Assembly: GCF_902859625.1 (NCBI RefSeq)
Contig: NZ_CADIJX010000001.1
Span: 186,001 to 250,000, forward strand
Length of the DNA stretch: 64,000 nt
From: Achromobacter pestifer
GTDB lineage: Bacteria; Pseudomonadota; Gammaproteobacteria; Burkholderiales; Burkholderiaceae_B
Direction: 5' to 3'
Numbering within the stretch: position 1 is the first letter of the stretch; each line of letters opens with the position of its first letter. This document shows, one piece after another, positions 25,743-34,691 of this stretch. A program made the translations under genes and the position numbers. The notes under the pieces are model-generated. The model saw only the letters and a list, made by a program, of their open reading frames with translations. It was not told the DNA's origin and did no database searches.

Positions 25743-26174
25743 TCAGGGTTTGTCGCAGGAGCGCGACAGACCCGGTTGCAGCCGCACGACAAGATTGTCG
25801 TCAAATCGCGACGCCACGGTGTGCAGGGTTTCGTAAGTCTCGTAACCCGGCTTCTCGACGCACCAGTTCCAGAAATACGATTCGGATCCGTGCAGCATCA
25901 TCGATTCGACGCGCCATTCCGATTGCGAGGCGAAGCTGGCAACCCCGTTGACCGCCGTCTGTGTTTCTTGACGCGAGCGCTCTCTGCCATAGGGATAAGA
26001 GCTGGAAATGAGGACGACACGCGCATCCGCCAACGGCTGTGATTGCGGGTCCTGGACGGTGGCGCGCGCCGACGGTTGTAGCGTCTTATAAACGGGATAG
26101 GGCACGCAACCGTTAAGGCTGAAGGCCAGCGCGGCGGGCAGCACAAACTGCAATAAGCGTAACGAAGCTGACAT
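25743..26174 (-). CDS. Putative lipoprotein of unknown function
   Basis: A 143-residue protein started at 26174. A longer frame to 26375 runs into the divergent TetR gene and is rejected. The N-terminus is a type II signal peptide with lipobox FSLNGC, so the mature Cys24 would be lipid-modified. The rest is beta-rich: LADARVVLISSSYPYG resembles a carboxypeptidase-regulatory-like strand pattern, and a Trp-Asn-Trp-Cys segment and GYETYETLHTV follow. Likely outer-membrane or periplasm-facing. It diverges from tetR with a 64-base gap, so TetR may regulate it. Confidence 0.65.
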   Translation of the reverse strand: MSASLRLLQFVLPAALAFSLNGCVPYPVYKTLQPSARATVQDPQSQPLADARVVLISSSYPYGRERSRQETQTAVNGVASFASQSEWRVESMMLHGSESYFWNWCVEKPGYETYETLHTVASRFDDNLVVRLQPGLSRSCDKP

Positions 26175-26238
26175 CTGGTGTGGAACAAGTCCCTTTGAAG
26201 TAGTGGCGAAAAGCCTTGAACGGTAGTACTTTCTCGCG

Positions 26239-26880
26239 ATGATTACGGCACGACCCACTTCTTTATCGCAAGATAAGCGGCTCACGAAAGGTGAACGCAC
26301 ACGGTTACAGCTTTTGGAGGTCGCCGCAGCGGAGTTCGCCGAACGCGGATTCCAGCACACCCGGATTAGCGACATCGTCGCCCGGGCCGGCGTGACCCAA
26401 CCTGTCTTTTATCAATACTTCTCAAGCAAGCAGGCGGCCTACGACGAACTGGTCGGCATGTTTGCGCAGCGCTTGCGGCAGGCCATCAGTCAGGCGCGCT
26501 TGCCTTCTGGCCTGGACAGCGCGAAGGCGTTGGCGGAGCGCGTACGCCGTGGCGTCCGGGGCCTGTTGGCCATCCTACAAGAAGATCCCAATCTGACGCG
26601 CATCGGTTTTTTCCAGGTCGCCGCAGCCGAAGCGCTGAAGGATGAGCTGGTGGCGATGATGTCTGACAACGTTAGCGCCGCGCAGCAGGCGGGCTTGTTC
26701 CGGGCGGAGATGTCGGCGGATTGGTTCGCCCAGTCGCTGATGGGCATCATTGAACGCTTTACACGCCAGACGCCGGATGCCGAGCAACAGCAGGCGCTGG
26801 CGGAATTCATTACCGAGCTGTTATTGGATGGGATACGGGACCGCGACCGGGACCGGCAACCGCCACGCAAAGCCTCCTAG
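26239..26880 (+). CDS. TetR/AcrR-family transcriptional regulator
   Basis: A 213-residue regulator. The HTH is at about residues 18-62: RTRLQLLEVAAAEFAERGFQHTRISDIVARAGVTQPVFYQYFSSKQAAYDEL. The all-helical ligand domain follows with GIIERFTRQ near the end. It has a charged C-terminal tail rich in Asp-Arg pairs. It diverges from a lipoprotein gene. Its stop codon lies in the loop of a strong intrinsic terminator, so transcription ends immediately after the gene and it is monocistronic. Confidence 0.9.
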   Translation: MITARPTSLSQDKRLTKGERTRLQLLEVAAAEFAERGFQHTRISDIVARAGVTQPVFYQYFSSKQAAYDELVGMFAQRLRQAISQARLPSGLDSAKALAERVRRGVRGLLAILQEDPNLTRIGFFQVAAAEALKDELVAMMSDNVSAAQQAGLFRAEMSADWFAQSLMGIIERFTRQTPDAEQQQALAEFITELLLDGIRDRDRDRQPPRKAS

Positions 26881-26896
26881 CCGGAGGCTTTTTTTT
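26870..26896 (+). terminator. Intrinsic terminator of the tetR gene
   Basis: An eight-pair stem AAGCCTCC / GGAGGCTT with a five-base TAGCC loop runs straight into a run of eight T residues. The TAG stop codon of tetR (26878-26880) is inside the loop, so the stem's left arm is coding sequence. This is the clearest rho-independent terminator in the window. It also separates tetR from the convergent Bug gene. Confidence 0.9.
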
Positions 26897-26926
26897 GGGC
26901 GGCCGCCGTGAACGGGGATGGCCGCG

Positions 26927-27904
26927 TTATTCGACCCGGGCCCCGGACGCCGCGACCAGCTTGCCGGCGGCCTCCCAATCCGCCTTCAGCAGATCCTGGA
27001 ACTGTTCCGGGGTCTTGACGTCGGTTTCGACGCCCAGCGATGCCAGGCGCGCTTGCACCTTGGGGTCGGCCAGCACCTTGTTCACCGCCGCATTGATCTT
27101 GCCGCGTTCGGCCGCCGGCAGTCCGGCGGGCGCCAGCAAGCCCAGCCAGGAGTCGAACGCATAGCCTGGCAGGCCGCTTTCGGCGGCAGTGGGCAGGTCG
27201 GGCGCGAAACGCGAGCGTGTTTTTCCCGTGTAGGCCAGGAAGGTCACGCGCGGATCGTTGCGGTATGCCGTCACGCCAATGGTGGCGGCGGTGACGGCCT
27301 GGACCCGGCCGGCCAGCAGTTCGGTAACGGCCTCGCCTGTGGACTTCATGGGGATGTGCTGCATTTGCGCGCCGGCGGCCGTCAGGAACGAGGCCATGCC
27401 CAAGTGGGATGCGCTGCCGTTGCCGGCTGACGCATAGTCATAGGCGCCGGGCTTGGTTTTGACGGCCTGGATGAACTCGCTGGTGTTCTTCACGTTCAGG
27501 CCGGCAGAGGCCAGGATGATGTAGCCCGTGTTGCCCAGGTAGGCCACGCCGGTGAAGTCTTTGTAGGGGTCGTAACTGAGGTTCTTGTACAGGTAGCCGG
27601 CAATGTGGTGGCTGGCGGCCGCCAGCACCAAGGTGTTGCCGTCCGGCGCGGCGCGGGCGACTTGCGCCGTGCCCACGGTGCCGCCCGCGCCGGCGCGGTT
27701 TTCCACCACGATGGCGGCGTTCAGCGCCTGGCCCAGCTCATCGCCGATGGCGCGGGCGATGGTGTCCTGGACGGCGCCCGTCCCGTAGGGGACGACGATG
27801 CGGATGACGCGCTGCTCGGCGTGGGCGGTGGCGCCCAGACCGGCAATGGCCAGCGTCAGGGCAAGCAGGGTGGTGCGGCGTACAGCTTGGTATGGAAAAG
27901 ACAT
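26927..27904 (-). CDS. Bug-family tripartite tricarboxylate transporter receptor
   Basis: A 325-residue periplasmic binding protein with a signal peptide ending near AHAEQRV. It has IRIVVPYGTGAVQDTIARAIGDEL, IVVENRAGAGGTVGTAQVARA, HIPMKSTGEAVTELLAGRVQAV and PGYAFDSWLGLLAPAGLPAAE, all standard Bug motifs. It is not accompanied by permease genes. The paralogue at about 24 kb has the same length but is clearly diverged in sequence, so they likely bind different carboxylates. It is convergent with the TetR gene and its terminator. Confidence 0.92.
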   Translation of the reverse strand: MSFPYQAVRRTTLLALTLAIAGLGATAHAEQRVIRIVVPYGTGAVQDTIARAIGDELGQALNAAIVVENRAGAGGTVGTAQVARAAPDGNTLVLAAASHHIAGYLYKNLSYDPYKDFTGVAYLGNTGYIILASAGLNVKNTSEFIQAVKTKPGAYDYASAGNGSASHLGMASFLTAAGAQMQHIPMKSTGEAVTELLAGRVQAVTAATIGVTAYRNDPRVTFLAYTGKTRSRFAPDLPTAAESGLPGYAFDSWLGLLAPAGLPAAERGKINAAVNKVLADPKVQARLASLGVETDVKTPEQFQDLLKADWEAAGKLVAASGARVE

Positions 27905-28053
27905 GAAGGCGGCTCGTATTGGGGCGCACGCTCACGGAGTGTGGGCGTGACGGGACGGCGTTGGACTCTAATGATTCACGCCGCGCCCGCCAACGATTTA
28001 TTCCCTGCTTGCATATAGCTGGAGGGGATATGGGCCGGAAATGGTCTCAGCCG

Positions 28054-28449
28054 TCACGCCCAGGTTTCATGCAGATGCGCCCATTGCGGCGGGCTATCGG
28101 CAGCGGCGGTGAACAGCACGGTGGCGCGGCGTTGGGTCGCGCCGTGGGTCCACGCATGCCGCTCGCGGTAGCTCAGCAGCGCCGAGGCGGAGTCGGCATG
28201 GTGCAAGGTCATCTCGTCGATATCGATCTTCAAGCCCGGTCGCGCACCGCGCAGGCTGCCGAACAGCGCGGGCAGCGTATTTCGGGGCAGGCGTTGGCCG
28301 TCGGTGGTGATCATGGTGAAGTCCGGGGCAAACCCGGACAGCAACGCCGCCAGCACGGTGTCGGGCGCGTCGGGTTGGCCGATCCATTGTTCGATCAGGG
28401 CGTGAGCGTCCAGGGTCAGGCGCAGGCAGGTGGAAGGCAGGTCCGTCAT
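28054..28449 (-). CDS. SnoaL/DUF4440-like small protein
   Basis: About 131 residues from the ATG at 28449; an ATG ten codons earlier (28479) is also possible, and neither has a clear ribosome site. The pattern is that of an NTF2-like fold of the DUF4440/SnoaL group: an amphipathic helix (DAHALIEQWI), GFAPDFTMITTDGQRL, GLKIDIDEM, LLSYRERHAW and a final beta strand with WAHLHETW. Such proteins may be small enzymes or binding subunits. It is divergent from a LysR gene 110 bases away and may be its target. Confidence 0.75.
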   Translation of the reverse strand: MTDLPSTCLRLTLDAHALIEQWIGQPDAPDTVLAALLSGFAPDFTMITTDGQRLPRNTLPALFGSLRGARPGLKIDIDEMTLHHADSASALLSYRERHAWTHGATQRRATVLFTAAADSPPQWAHLHETWA

Positions 28450-28559
28450 GGCGGTGTTGTTGGCGATAGGGAGCGCCATTCTAGGGATACGGCTGTGCTG
28501 AAAAAACACCCTGCGGATGGATATACTGTTCGTGAATTTTTGACAATGGATTGGCCATC

Positions 28560-29432
28560 ATGATTAACCTGAATCGTCTGGCGATGTTCGTGGCGGTGGT
28601 GGAGGCCGGTTCGTTCACGGCGGCGGCGGACACCCTGGGCACCACCAAAGCCGTGGTCAGCTTCAATCTCAAGCAGTTGGAGCAAGAGCTGGGAGTCGCG
28701 TTGTTGACGCGCAGCACCCGGCGGCTGGCGCTGACGGAAGCGGGCGAAGGCTTCTACGCGGAATGCGCGCGTCTGTTGCGCGAGGCGGATGCCGCCGTGG
28801 ACGTGGCGCGTTCCGGGCAGGCCACCTTGTCGGGCAGCCTGCGCGTGACGGCGACGGTGGACTACGGAAACCGGATCGTGGCGCCGGCCTTGGCTGCGTT
28901 CGCGCGCCTGCATCCGGCGTTGCGGGTCAGCTATCAAGCCAGTTCGGCGCATGCGGATCTGATCGGCGACCGGTTGGATCTGGCCATTCGCGTGGGCGCG
29001 CTGGCGGATTCCAGCTATCGCGCCACGGCGATCGGCCAGTTCAAGCTGCTGTTGGTGGCCAGCCCGGCATTGCTGGACGAGCAAGGCGCACCCCGCACGC
29101 CGCAGGCCTTGGCCGCCATGCCGTGGCTGGCGAACCGGCCGGGGCGTAGCGATCATTGGCGCTTGAACGACAGCAAGGGACGCGAGCACGCGCTGCGCGT
29201 GGCGCCGGTGGCGCACGCCGACACGGCATCGGCGCTGCTGTCGTTTGCCGAAGCCGGTTGTGGGGTGGCCGCGCTGCCCGATTGGCTGTTGGAAGAGCCC
29301 CTGGCGCGGGGGACGCTGCTGCGGGTATTGCCGTCGTACTCGCTACCGTCGCAGCAGGTGTATGCCGTCTACCCCGATACCCGCCATGTCAGCGCGAAAG
29401 TGCGGCGCTTCATCGACTTGCTGCGGGCTTAG
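28560..29432 (+). CDS. LysR-family transcriptional regulator
   Basis: A 290-residue LysR protein of the common CrgA-like group. The HTH reads GSFTAAADTLGTTKAVVSFNLKQLEQELG; the effector domain has RVTATVDYGNRIVAPALAAFARLHP and LDLAIRVGALADSSYRA. The start at 28560 is an ATG; a TTG nine bases earlier is unlikely. Its last four bases overlap the convergent dipeptidase gene end. It diverges from the NTF2-like gene. Confidence 0.88.
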   Translation: MINLNRLAMFVAVVEAGSFTAAADTLGTTKAVVSFNLKQLEQELGVALLTRSTRRLALTEAGEGFYAECARLLREADAAVDVARSGQATLSGSLRVTATVDYGNRIVAPALAAFARLHPALRVSYQASSAHADLIGDRLDLAIRVGALADSSYRATAIGQFKLLLVASPALLDEQGAPRTPQALAAMPWLANRPGRSDHWRLNDSKGREHALRVAPVAHADTASALLSFAEAGCGVAALPDWLLEEPLARGTLLRVLPSYSLPSQQVYAVYPDTRHVSAKVRRFIDLLRA

Positions 29433-30823
29433 CGCGTGACCGCCGGTGTGCCGCCGGCTCCCAAGTCCCAATACAGCCCCGTCATCAAGCCCAGCGCCTG
29501 GCGCAGCAATTCCGGCGGCAAATGTTCATTGGGCGCGTGCTGCGAGCAACCCGGATACGAGTGCGGGACCCAGATCGTGCGCAGGCCCAGCACGTCGGTG
29601 AAGATGTCGTTGGGTAGCGAACCGCCCAGATTGGGCAGCAGCGCGGTCTTTTCGCCTGACGTGCGCGCCAGCGAATCCACCGCCCATTGCACCCAGGCAT
29701 CGTCGGGATCGATGCGGGTCGCGCGGAACATGGACTCGCGGGTCAGCGCGATCTTCACCATCGGAAAGCCCTGGCTATCCAGGTGTCGGCGCAGCGCCGG
29801 GATCAGGTCGTCCGGGTTCACACCGACCACGAACCGCAATTGGCAGCGGGCCCAGGCACGGGGCGGGATGGCGTTGACGGGGGTGTCGGGGTTGCCTGTC
29901 TTGTAGGCCAGCACTTCGAACGAGCACCAACCGAAGACCCGTTCGGCCGGTGACAGGCCGGGTTCGCCCCAGTCCGGTTCAATCTCAGGCCCGTCCGAGC
30001 CACCGTCGACTTGGCAGTCCGCCAACGCACGGCGCACGGCGGCCGGCAATTCGGCCGGCACCCATTCGGGGATGCGGATCTGGCCGGTGGGTGAGACGAT
30101 GGTGGCAATGGCATGCGCCAGTTGGATGCCGGGATTGGAGATCAGGCCGCCCCAGTTGCCGGAATGATGGCCGCCCGCACGCGCCTCGATGCTCAGGTCG
30201 AAGTTCAGGCTGCCGCGCGCACCCAGGAAAATGGTGGGGCGCTTGGCAGCCAGGCGCGGGCCGTCGGAGGCTATCAGCAAGTCGGCCGTCAGCATCTCCC
30301 GATGTTCGGCGCACAGTTCGCGCAGGCCCATCGAGCCCGTCTCTTCGCCCATTTCGATCAGGTACTTGGCGTTGAAGCCAAGCTTGCCGCGCGTCTCCAG
30401 CACCAACCGCAGCGCTTCCATGTTGATGGTGTGCTGGCCCTTGTTGTCGGCGATGCCGCGGCCGTACCAACGGCCTTCGGCCTCGGTCAATGCCCAGGGC
30501 GACAAGCCAGCCTTCCATTCCGGCTCCAGTCCACGGATGACGTCGCCATGGCCGTAGCCCAGCACGGTCGGCAAGGCCGGATCTTCGATGCGTTCGGCAT
30601 ACAGGAAGGGCGCCAATGCCTTCGGGTGTGTCAGCGTGCGGCACGTGAAGCCCAGGGCCTCGAACGCGGGGCGGATCTCGGATTCCAGGTAGTCGGCCAA
30701 GACCGCGGCCCGCTCTGGGTTCTGGCTTTCCGTGGGCAGCGCCAGCCGGCGTGCCAGTAGCGCACGGAAGGCGCCCGAATCAAAACACTGTTCCGCTTGA
30801 GAGATGGCTTGCTCACGGGTCAT
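29429..30823 (-). CDS. M20-family dipeptidase/carboxypeptidase
   Basis: A 464-residue metallopeptidase, started at 30823 in an ATGA overlap with the upstream ABC ATPase gene. Co-catalytic zinc ligands are visible: His92 with Asp94 (YGHGDV), bridging Asp126 (GIADNKGQ), Glu160-Glu161 (EMGEETGS), an Asp in IASDGPR, and the C-terminal His of SQHAPNEH. A dimerisation domain is inserted around RAGGHHSGNWGG. It lacks a signal peptide, so it should hydrolyse imported di- or acylated peptides in the cytosol. Its place as last gene of the importer operon supports that. Confidence 0.92.
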   Translation of the reverse strand: MTREQAISQAEQCFDSGAFRALLARRLALPTESQNPERAAVLADYLESEIRPAFEALGFTCRTLTHPKALAPFLYAERIEDPALPTVLGYGHGDVIRGLEPEWKAGLSPWALTEAEGRWYGRGIADNKGQHTINMEALRLVLETRGKLGFNAKYLIEMGEETGSMGLRELCAEHREMLTADLLIASDGPRLAAKRPTIFLGARGSLNFDLSIEARAGGHHSGNWGGLISNPGIQLAHAIATIVSPTGQIRIPEWVPAELPAAVRRALADCQVDGGSDGPEIEPDWGEPGLSPAERVFGWCSFEVLAYKTGNPDTPVNAIPPRAWARCQLRFVVGVNPDDLIPALRRHLDSQGFPMVKIALTRESMFRATRIDPDDAWVQWAVDSLARTSGEKTALLPNLGGSLPNDIFTDVLGLRTIWVPHSYPGCSQHAPNEHLPPELLRQALGLMTGLYWDLGAGGTPAVTR

Positions 30824-31800
30824 GATGGTCGGGCTCCGTTGGGATGAAGGGTCGCGGTCGGGTACAGGTGGCAGGCCACCACGGATTCGTTGCGCAGGGT
30901 CAGCGCCGGTCGGTCGGTCTTGCATTGCGCCATCGCGTATTGGCAACGCGGATGGAAGGGGCAGCCGGGCGGCGGATGCAGCGGGTCGGGAAACGACAGC
31001 CCCAGCCCCATGTCGGGAATGCCCAGGCCCGGTTCGGGCGTCAGCACGGACGCCAGCAGCGCCTGGGTGTAGGGATGATGCGGGTCATGGAACAGTTGCG
31101 CGGTGGGAGACGATTCCACGACGCGGCCCAGATACATCACCGCAACGTGGGTGGCGATGTGCTCCACCACCGCCAGGTTGTGGCTGATGAAGACGTAAGT
31201 CAGGTTGAATTCACGCCGCAGGTCCATCAGCAGATTCATGATCTGCGCCTGCACCGAGACGTCCAGCGCGGACGTGGGTTCGTCGCAAATCACGATTTCG
31301 GGGTGCATGACCAAGGCCCGGGCGATGGCGACGCGCTGCCGCTGGCCGCCGGACAACTGCCCGGGCGTGTTGTGCGCCAGCCGGGCAGGCAGGCCAACGC
31401 GCTCCAGCATCTCTATCGCCTTGTGCAGCTTGGGGTTGGGGATGCCGTGCACCTCCAGCGGCAGCGACACGATTGATGCGATGGAGCGGCGTGGGTTCAG
31501 GGACGAGTAGGGGTCCTGGAAGATCGGCTGCACCCGGCGGGCGAGCGCGCGCCGGTCCATCTGCCGGATGTCCTGACCATCCAGTTTGATGCTGCCTTCG
31601 GTGGGGGGCGTCAGGCCGAGCAGCATGCGGGCCAGGGTGGACTTGCCGCAGCCGGATTCGCCCACGATGCCCAGCACCGCGCCGCGTTCGACCGCCAGGT
31701 CAACGCCATTGACCGCATGCAGCGTGCTGCGCGGCCGGAACATGCCGGAGCGGATCGAGAACTGCCGGCTGACCGATTCGGTTTGCAGGAGCGCGCTCAT
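30820..31800 (-). CDS. DppF/OppF-type peptide ABC transporter ATPase
   Basis: A 326-residue ATPase started at 31800, overlapping the preceding ATPase gene by four bases. Walker [11 protein letters not shown]-loop PIFQDPYSSLNP, signature [15 protein letters not shown], Walker [13 protein letters not shown] and the switch His in FISHNL are all intact. The C-terminal oligopeptide-transporter region has CPFHPRC plus two further cysteines, the typical Fe-S-type Cys motif of Dpp/Opp ATPases. It is one of the paired ATPases energising the importer encoded upstream. Confidence 0.93.
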   Translation of the reverse strand: MSALLQTESVSRQFSIRSGMFRPRSTLHAVNGVDLAVERGAVLGIVGESGCGKSTLARMLLGLTPPTEGSIKLDGQDIRQMDRRALARRVQPIFQDPYSSLNPRRSIASIVSLPLEVHGIPNPKLHKAIEMLERVGLPARLAHNTPGQLSGGQRQRVAIARALVMHPEIVICDEPTSALDVSVQAQIMNLLMDLRREFNLTYVFISHNLAVVEHIATHVAVMYLGRVVESSPTAQLFHDPHHPYTQALLASVLTPEPGLGIPDMGLGLSFPDPLHPPPGCPFHPRCQYAMAQCKTDRPALTLRNESVVACHLYPTATLHPNGARPS

Positions 31801-32786
31801 GCCGGGACTCCTTCCTCTTGGCGGATGCAGCGCCATTGCTGCTCGGGCGGATGGCCGTATACGGGAATGGCGTCGCGGCATTGTGGCTGCACGTAGCGGC
31901 AGCGGTCGGCGAAGGCGCAGCCGCGCAGATCACCCACCAGCGAGGGCACGACGCCAGGAATGGTGCCCAGGGATTCACCCGGCGGTGTGCGGCCGGGCAC
32001 GGGGATACAGCCCAGCAGCCCCTGCGTGTAGGGATGGCGCGGCGTGGCGAAGATGCTCTCGACAGGACCTTCCTCGACGATCTGGCCGGCATACATCACG
32101 GCGACTTGCCGCGCAATGCGCGCCACCACGCCCAGGTCATGGGTGATCAGCACCATGGCAATGCCCAGTTCGGCTTGAAGGTCGGCCAGCAAGCGCAGGA
32201 TCTGCGCCTGGATGGTGACGTCCAGCGCGGTGCTGGGTTCGTCGGCGATGAGCAGTTCGGGGCCACACATCAGCGCCATTGCGATCATCACGCGCTGGCG
32301 CAAGCCGCCCGACAACTGATGCGGGTATTGCGACAGCCGATGGCCGGCCGAGGCAATGCCGACCTTCTCCAGCAGTTCGATGGCACGGTCCCGCGCCTGC
32401 TGCTTGGTGGCGTGACGGTGATGGATGTAGTGCTCGGTCAGCTGTTCGCCGATGGGGTAGGCGGGATTCAGCGCCGTCATCGGCTCTTGGAAGATCATCG
32501 CCATCTTGTTGCCGCGCAGGGCGTTGATGCGCCGGCCGCGAGCCGTGGCCAGGTCTTCGCCCAGCACCGCCAGCCGGCGCGTGCTGCGGCGTGCGGCCTT
32601 GGGCAGCAGCCCCATGATGGCCAGCGAGGTCATCGATTTTCCGCATCCCGATTCGCCTACCAGGCATAGCGTTTCGCCGCGCCGCACCTGGAAGGACACA
32701 TCGCGCACCGCATGCAGCGGGCCGCGCGGCGTGGCGATATCCACGGTCAGTCCTTGTACGTCCAGGACAATATCCGTACCGGTCAT
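31797..32786 (-). CDS. DppD/OppD-type peptide ABC transporter ATPase
   Basis: A 329-residue ATPase. Walker A is [10 protein letters not shown]-loop [12 protein letters not shown], signature [15 protein letters not shown], Walker [13 protein letters not shown] and switch LITHDL. The C-terminal motif [14 protein letters not shown] gives the cysteine cluster common to this family. The gene begins two bases after the permease gene and overlaps the next ATPase by four, a tight operon. With the DppF-type partner it powers substrate uptake through the two permeases. Confidence 0.93.
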   Translation of the reverse strand: MTGTDIVLDVQGLTVDIATPRGPLHAVRDVSFQVRRGETLCLVGESGCGKSMTSLAIMGLLPKAARRSTRRLAVLGEDLATARGRRINALRGNKMAMIFQEPMTALNPAYPIGEQLTEHYIHHRHATKQQARDRAIELLEKVGIASAGHRLSQYPHQLSGGLRQRVMIAMALMCGPELLIADEPSTALDVTIQAQILRLLADLQAELGIAMVLITHDLGVVARIARQVAVMYAGQIVEEGPVESIFATPRHPYTQGLLGCIPVPGRTPPGESLGTIPGVVPSLVGDLRGCAFADRCRYVQPQCRDAIPVYGHPPEQQWRCIRQEEGVPA

Positions 32787-32788
32787 GG

Positions 32789-33706
32789 TCAGGCCCTCTC
32801 TTCAGGCGTCAAGAGTTGATGCAGTCCGTCGCCTGCCAGGTTGATCGCGAAGATCAGCAGCGCAAGCGCCGAACCGGGAATGGCGATCAGCCAGAACGAG
32901 AAGAACATGTAGGCCTTGGCCTCGGAAATCATCAGGCCCCAGGACGGCAACGGGGGCTGCACGCCCAGGCCCAGGAAGGACAGTGAGGCTTCCAGCAGGA
33001 TGGCGCTGGCGGCTTCCAGGGTGGCGATGACGATCAGTTGCGGCACCACGTTGGGCAGCACTTCTCCCCAGACGATGCGCCAGGTGGATGCACCCGCCGC
33101 TTGCGCGGCGGCCACGTATTCCAGCGACCGCACTTGCTGCGTGGCGCTGCGCATCACCACGGCGTAGCGGTCCCACTTGAGCAGGCCCAGCACCAGGATG
33201 ACCACCCACAGCGATCCGCCGACGATGGCCACGGTGGCCAGCGCCACCAGGATGACGGGCATCGACAGCCGGGTCGTGATCAGGAACGACACCGTCATGT
33301 CGACCTTGCCGCCGAAGTAGCCGGCGGCCATGCCCATGGCGGTGCCGATCAGCCCCGAGATCAGCGCGACGCTGATGCCGATCAACAACGAGATGCGCGC
33401 GCCGTAGAACAGGCGCGACAAGTAGTCGCGGCCCAGCTGGTCGGTGCCCAGGGGATGCAGCCACGTGCCTTTTTCATACCAGACGGGCGGCGCGGTGCGG
33501 TAGGCCAGGTCTTGGAAGTAGGGGTCGTGGGGCGAGATCCAGGGCGCCAGCAGCGCGATCAGCACGATCAGCAGCAGAATGCCGCCGCCGGCCAGCAGCG
33601 CCTTGTTGCGGCGCAGGCGGCGCCAGCGCAGGGTCGAGGCGGATAGTTCCAGCGGGGCCGGCGCCGGGGCGCCCGGCGCGGCAGGAGTCAGGATAGGCGT
33701 GTTCAT
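32789..33706 (-). CDS. DppC-type peptide ABC transporter permease
   Basis: A 305-residue permease started at 33706 (MNTPILTP), one base after the preceding gene. A Pro/Ala-rich cytoplasmic leader is followed by six hydrophobic helices. The periplasmic loop contains WLHPLGTDQLGRDYLSRLFYGAR, the diagnostic DppC/OppC sequence. The EAA loop EYVAAAQAAGASTWRIVWGEVLPN is the contact for the ATPases. A start at 33760 adds 18 residues overlapping the dppB-like gene and is rejected. Confidence 0.92.
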   Translation of the reverse strand: MNTPILTPAAPGAPAPAPLELSASTLRWRRLRRNKALLAGGGILLLIVLIALLAPWISPHDPYFQDLAYRTAPPVWYEKGTWLHPLGTDQLGRDYLSRLFYGARISLLIGISVALISGLIGTAMGMAAGYFGGKVDMTVSFLITTRLSMPVILVALATVAIVGGSLWVVILVLGLLKWDRYAVVMRSATQQVRSLEYVAAAQAAGASTWRIVWGEVLPNVVPQLIVIATLEAASAILLEASLSFLGLGVQPPLPSWGLMISEAKAYMFFSFWLIAIPGSALALLIFAINLAGDGLHQLLTPEERA

Positions 33707-33707
33707 G

Positions 33708-34625
33708 TCAGGACACCCGGATGCGCGGATCCAGCCACGCGTTGGCGATATCGGCGGCAAGCGTCAGCAGCACGTACAGCACGGACAGCAGCAGCACGAT
33801 CAGCTGCATGACGGGGTAGTCCTTGTACGTGATGCTCTGGTAGGCCAGGTAGCCCAGCCCGTCCAGCGCGTAGATGGTTTCGATGACGACGGAGCCGCCC
33901 AGCAGGTAGCCCAGTTGCACGGCCGCCAGGGCCACCACCGGCACGATGGCGTTGCGCAATGCATGCTTGAAGATGATCTTGCGTGCGGGCAGGCCCTTGG
34001 CGCGCGCGGTGCGGATGTAGTCCGCGCCCAGCACTTCGATCATGCCGGCGCGGATCAGCCGCATGAAGGCGGGCGCCACGTAATAGCCCAGTGCGATGGC
34101 AGGCATCACGAAGTGCTGCCAGGTGCCGCTGCCCGACACGGGCAGGATGCGCAGCGAGATCGAAAACAGCATGATCAGGATCAACGCGAAGAAGAAGTTG
34201 GGCAACGCCTGGCCCAGCACCGCGATCGCCAGGCAAACGCGGTCGATCAAACTGCCCTTGTACAAGGCGGCCAGCACGCCCAGCGGAACGGAGATCAGCA
34301 GCGCGAAGCCCAGCGCGCCCATGCCCAGCAGCAGCGTGGTCTTGAGCTTGGACAGGATCAACGGGCCCGCTTCGGTCTTGAAGTACACCGAGGTGCCGAA
34401 ATCGCCTTGCAGGATGTGCCAGAGCCAGTCGGCGTACTGCACCACCAGCGGCCGGTCCAGCCCGTAGGTCTTGCGGATCATGTCGATGTCCGCTTGGCGC
34501 GCGCCTTCACCCGCCAGGGCAAGGGCCGGATCGCCAGACAAATGCAGCAGCAGGAACGCCAGGATGGAAACGGTCAGCGCCACCAGCGCCGCCAGGCCCA
34601 GGCGCCTGATCGTGAAATAAAGCAT
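33708..34625 (-). CDS. DppB-type peptide ABC transporter permease
   Basis: A 305-residue permease with six transmembrane helices. The N-terminal RRLGLAALVALTVSILAFLLLHLSGDPA is the usual first helix and GDP motif, and the EAA loop reads DYIRTARAKGLPARKIIFKHALRNA. An IETIYALDGLGYLAYQSITYKDYPVM segment precedes the last helix, as in DppB/OppB. It forms the translocation pore with the DppC-type partner. It starts 66 bases after the binding-protein gene on the same strand. Confidence 0.93.
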   Translation of the reverse strand: MLYFTIRRLGLAALVALTVSILAFLLLHLSGDPALALAGEGARQADIDMIRKTYGLDRPLVVQYADWLWHILQGDFGTSVYFKTEAGPLILSKLKTTLLLGMGALGFALLISVPLGVLAALYKGSLIDRVCLAIAVLGQALPNFFFALILIMLFSISLRILPVSGSGTWQHFVMPAIALGYYVAPAFMRLIRAGMIEVLGADYIRTARAKGLPARKIIFKHALRNAIVPVVALAAVQLGYLLGGSVVIETIYALDGLGYLAYQSITYKDYPVMQLIVLLLSVLYVLLTLAADIANAWLDPRIRVS

Positions 34626-34691
34626 AGGACTTCCTCGTTCGTTTCGCGGCGCCGGGCAGGCGCGATGCCAGCCCGGCGCGACCCTGGCGAC

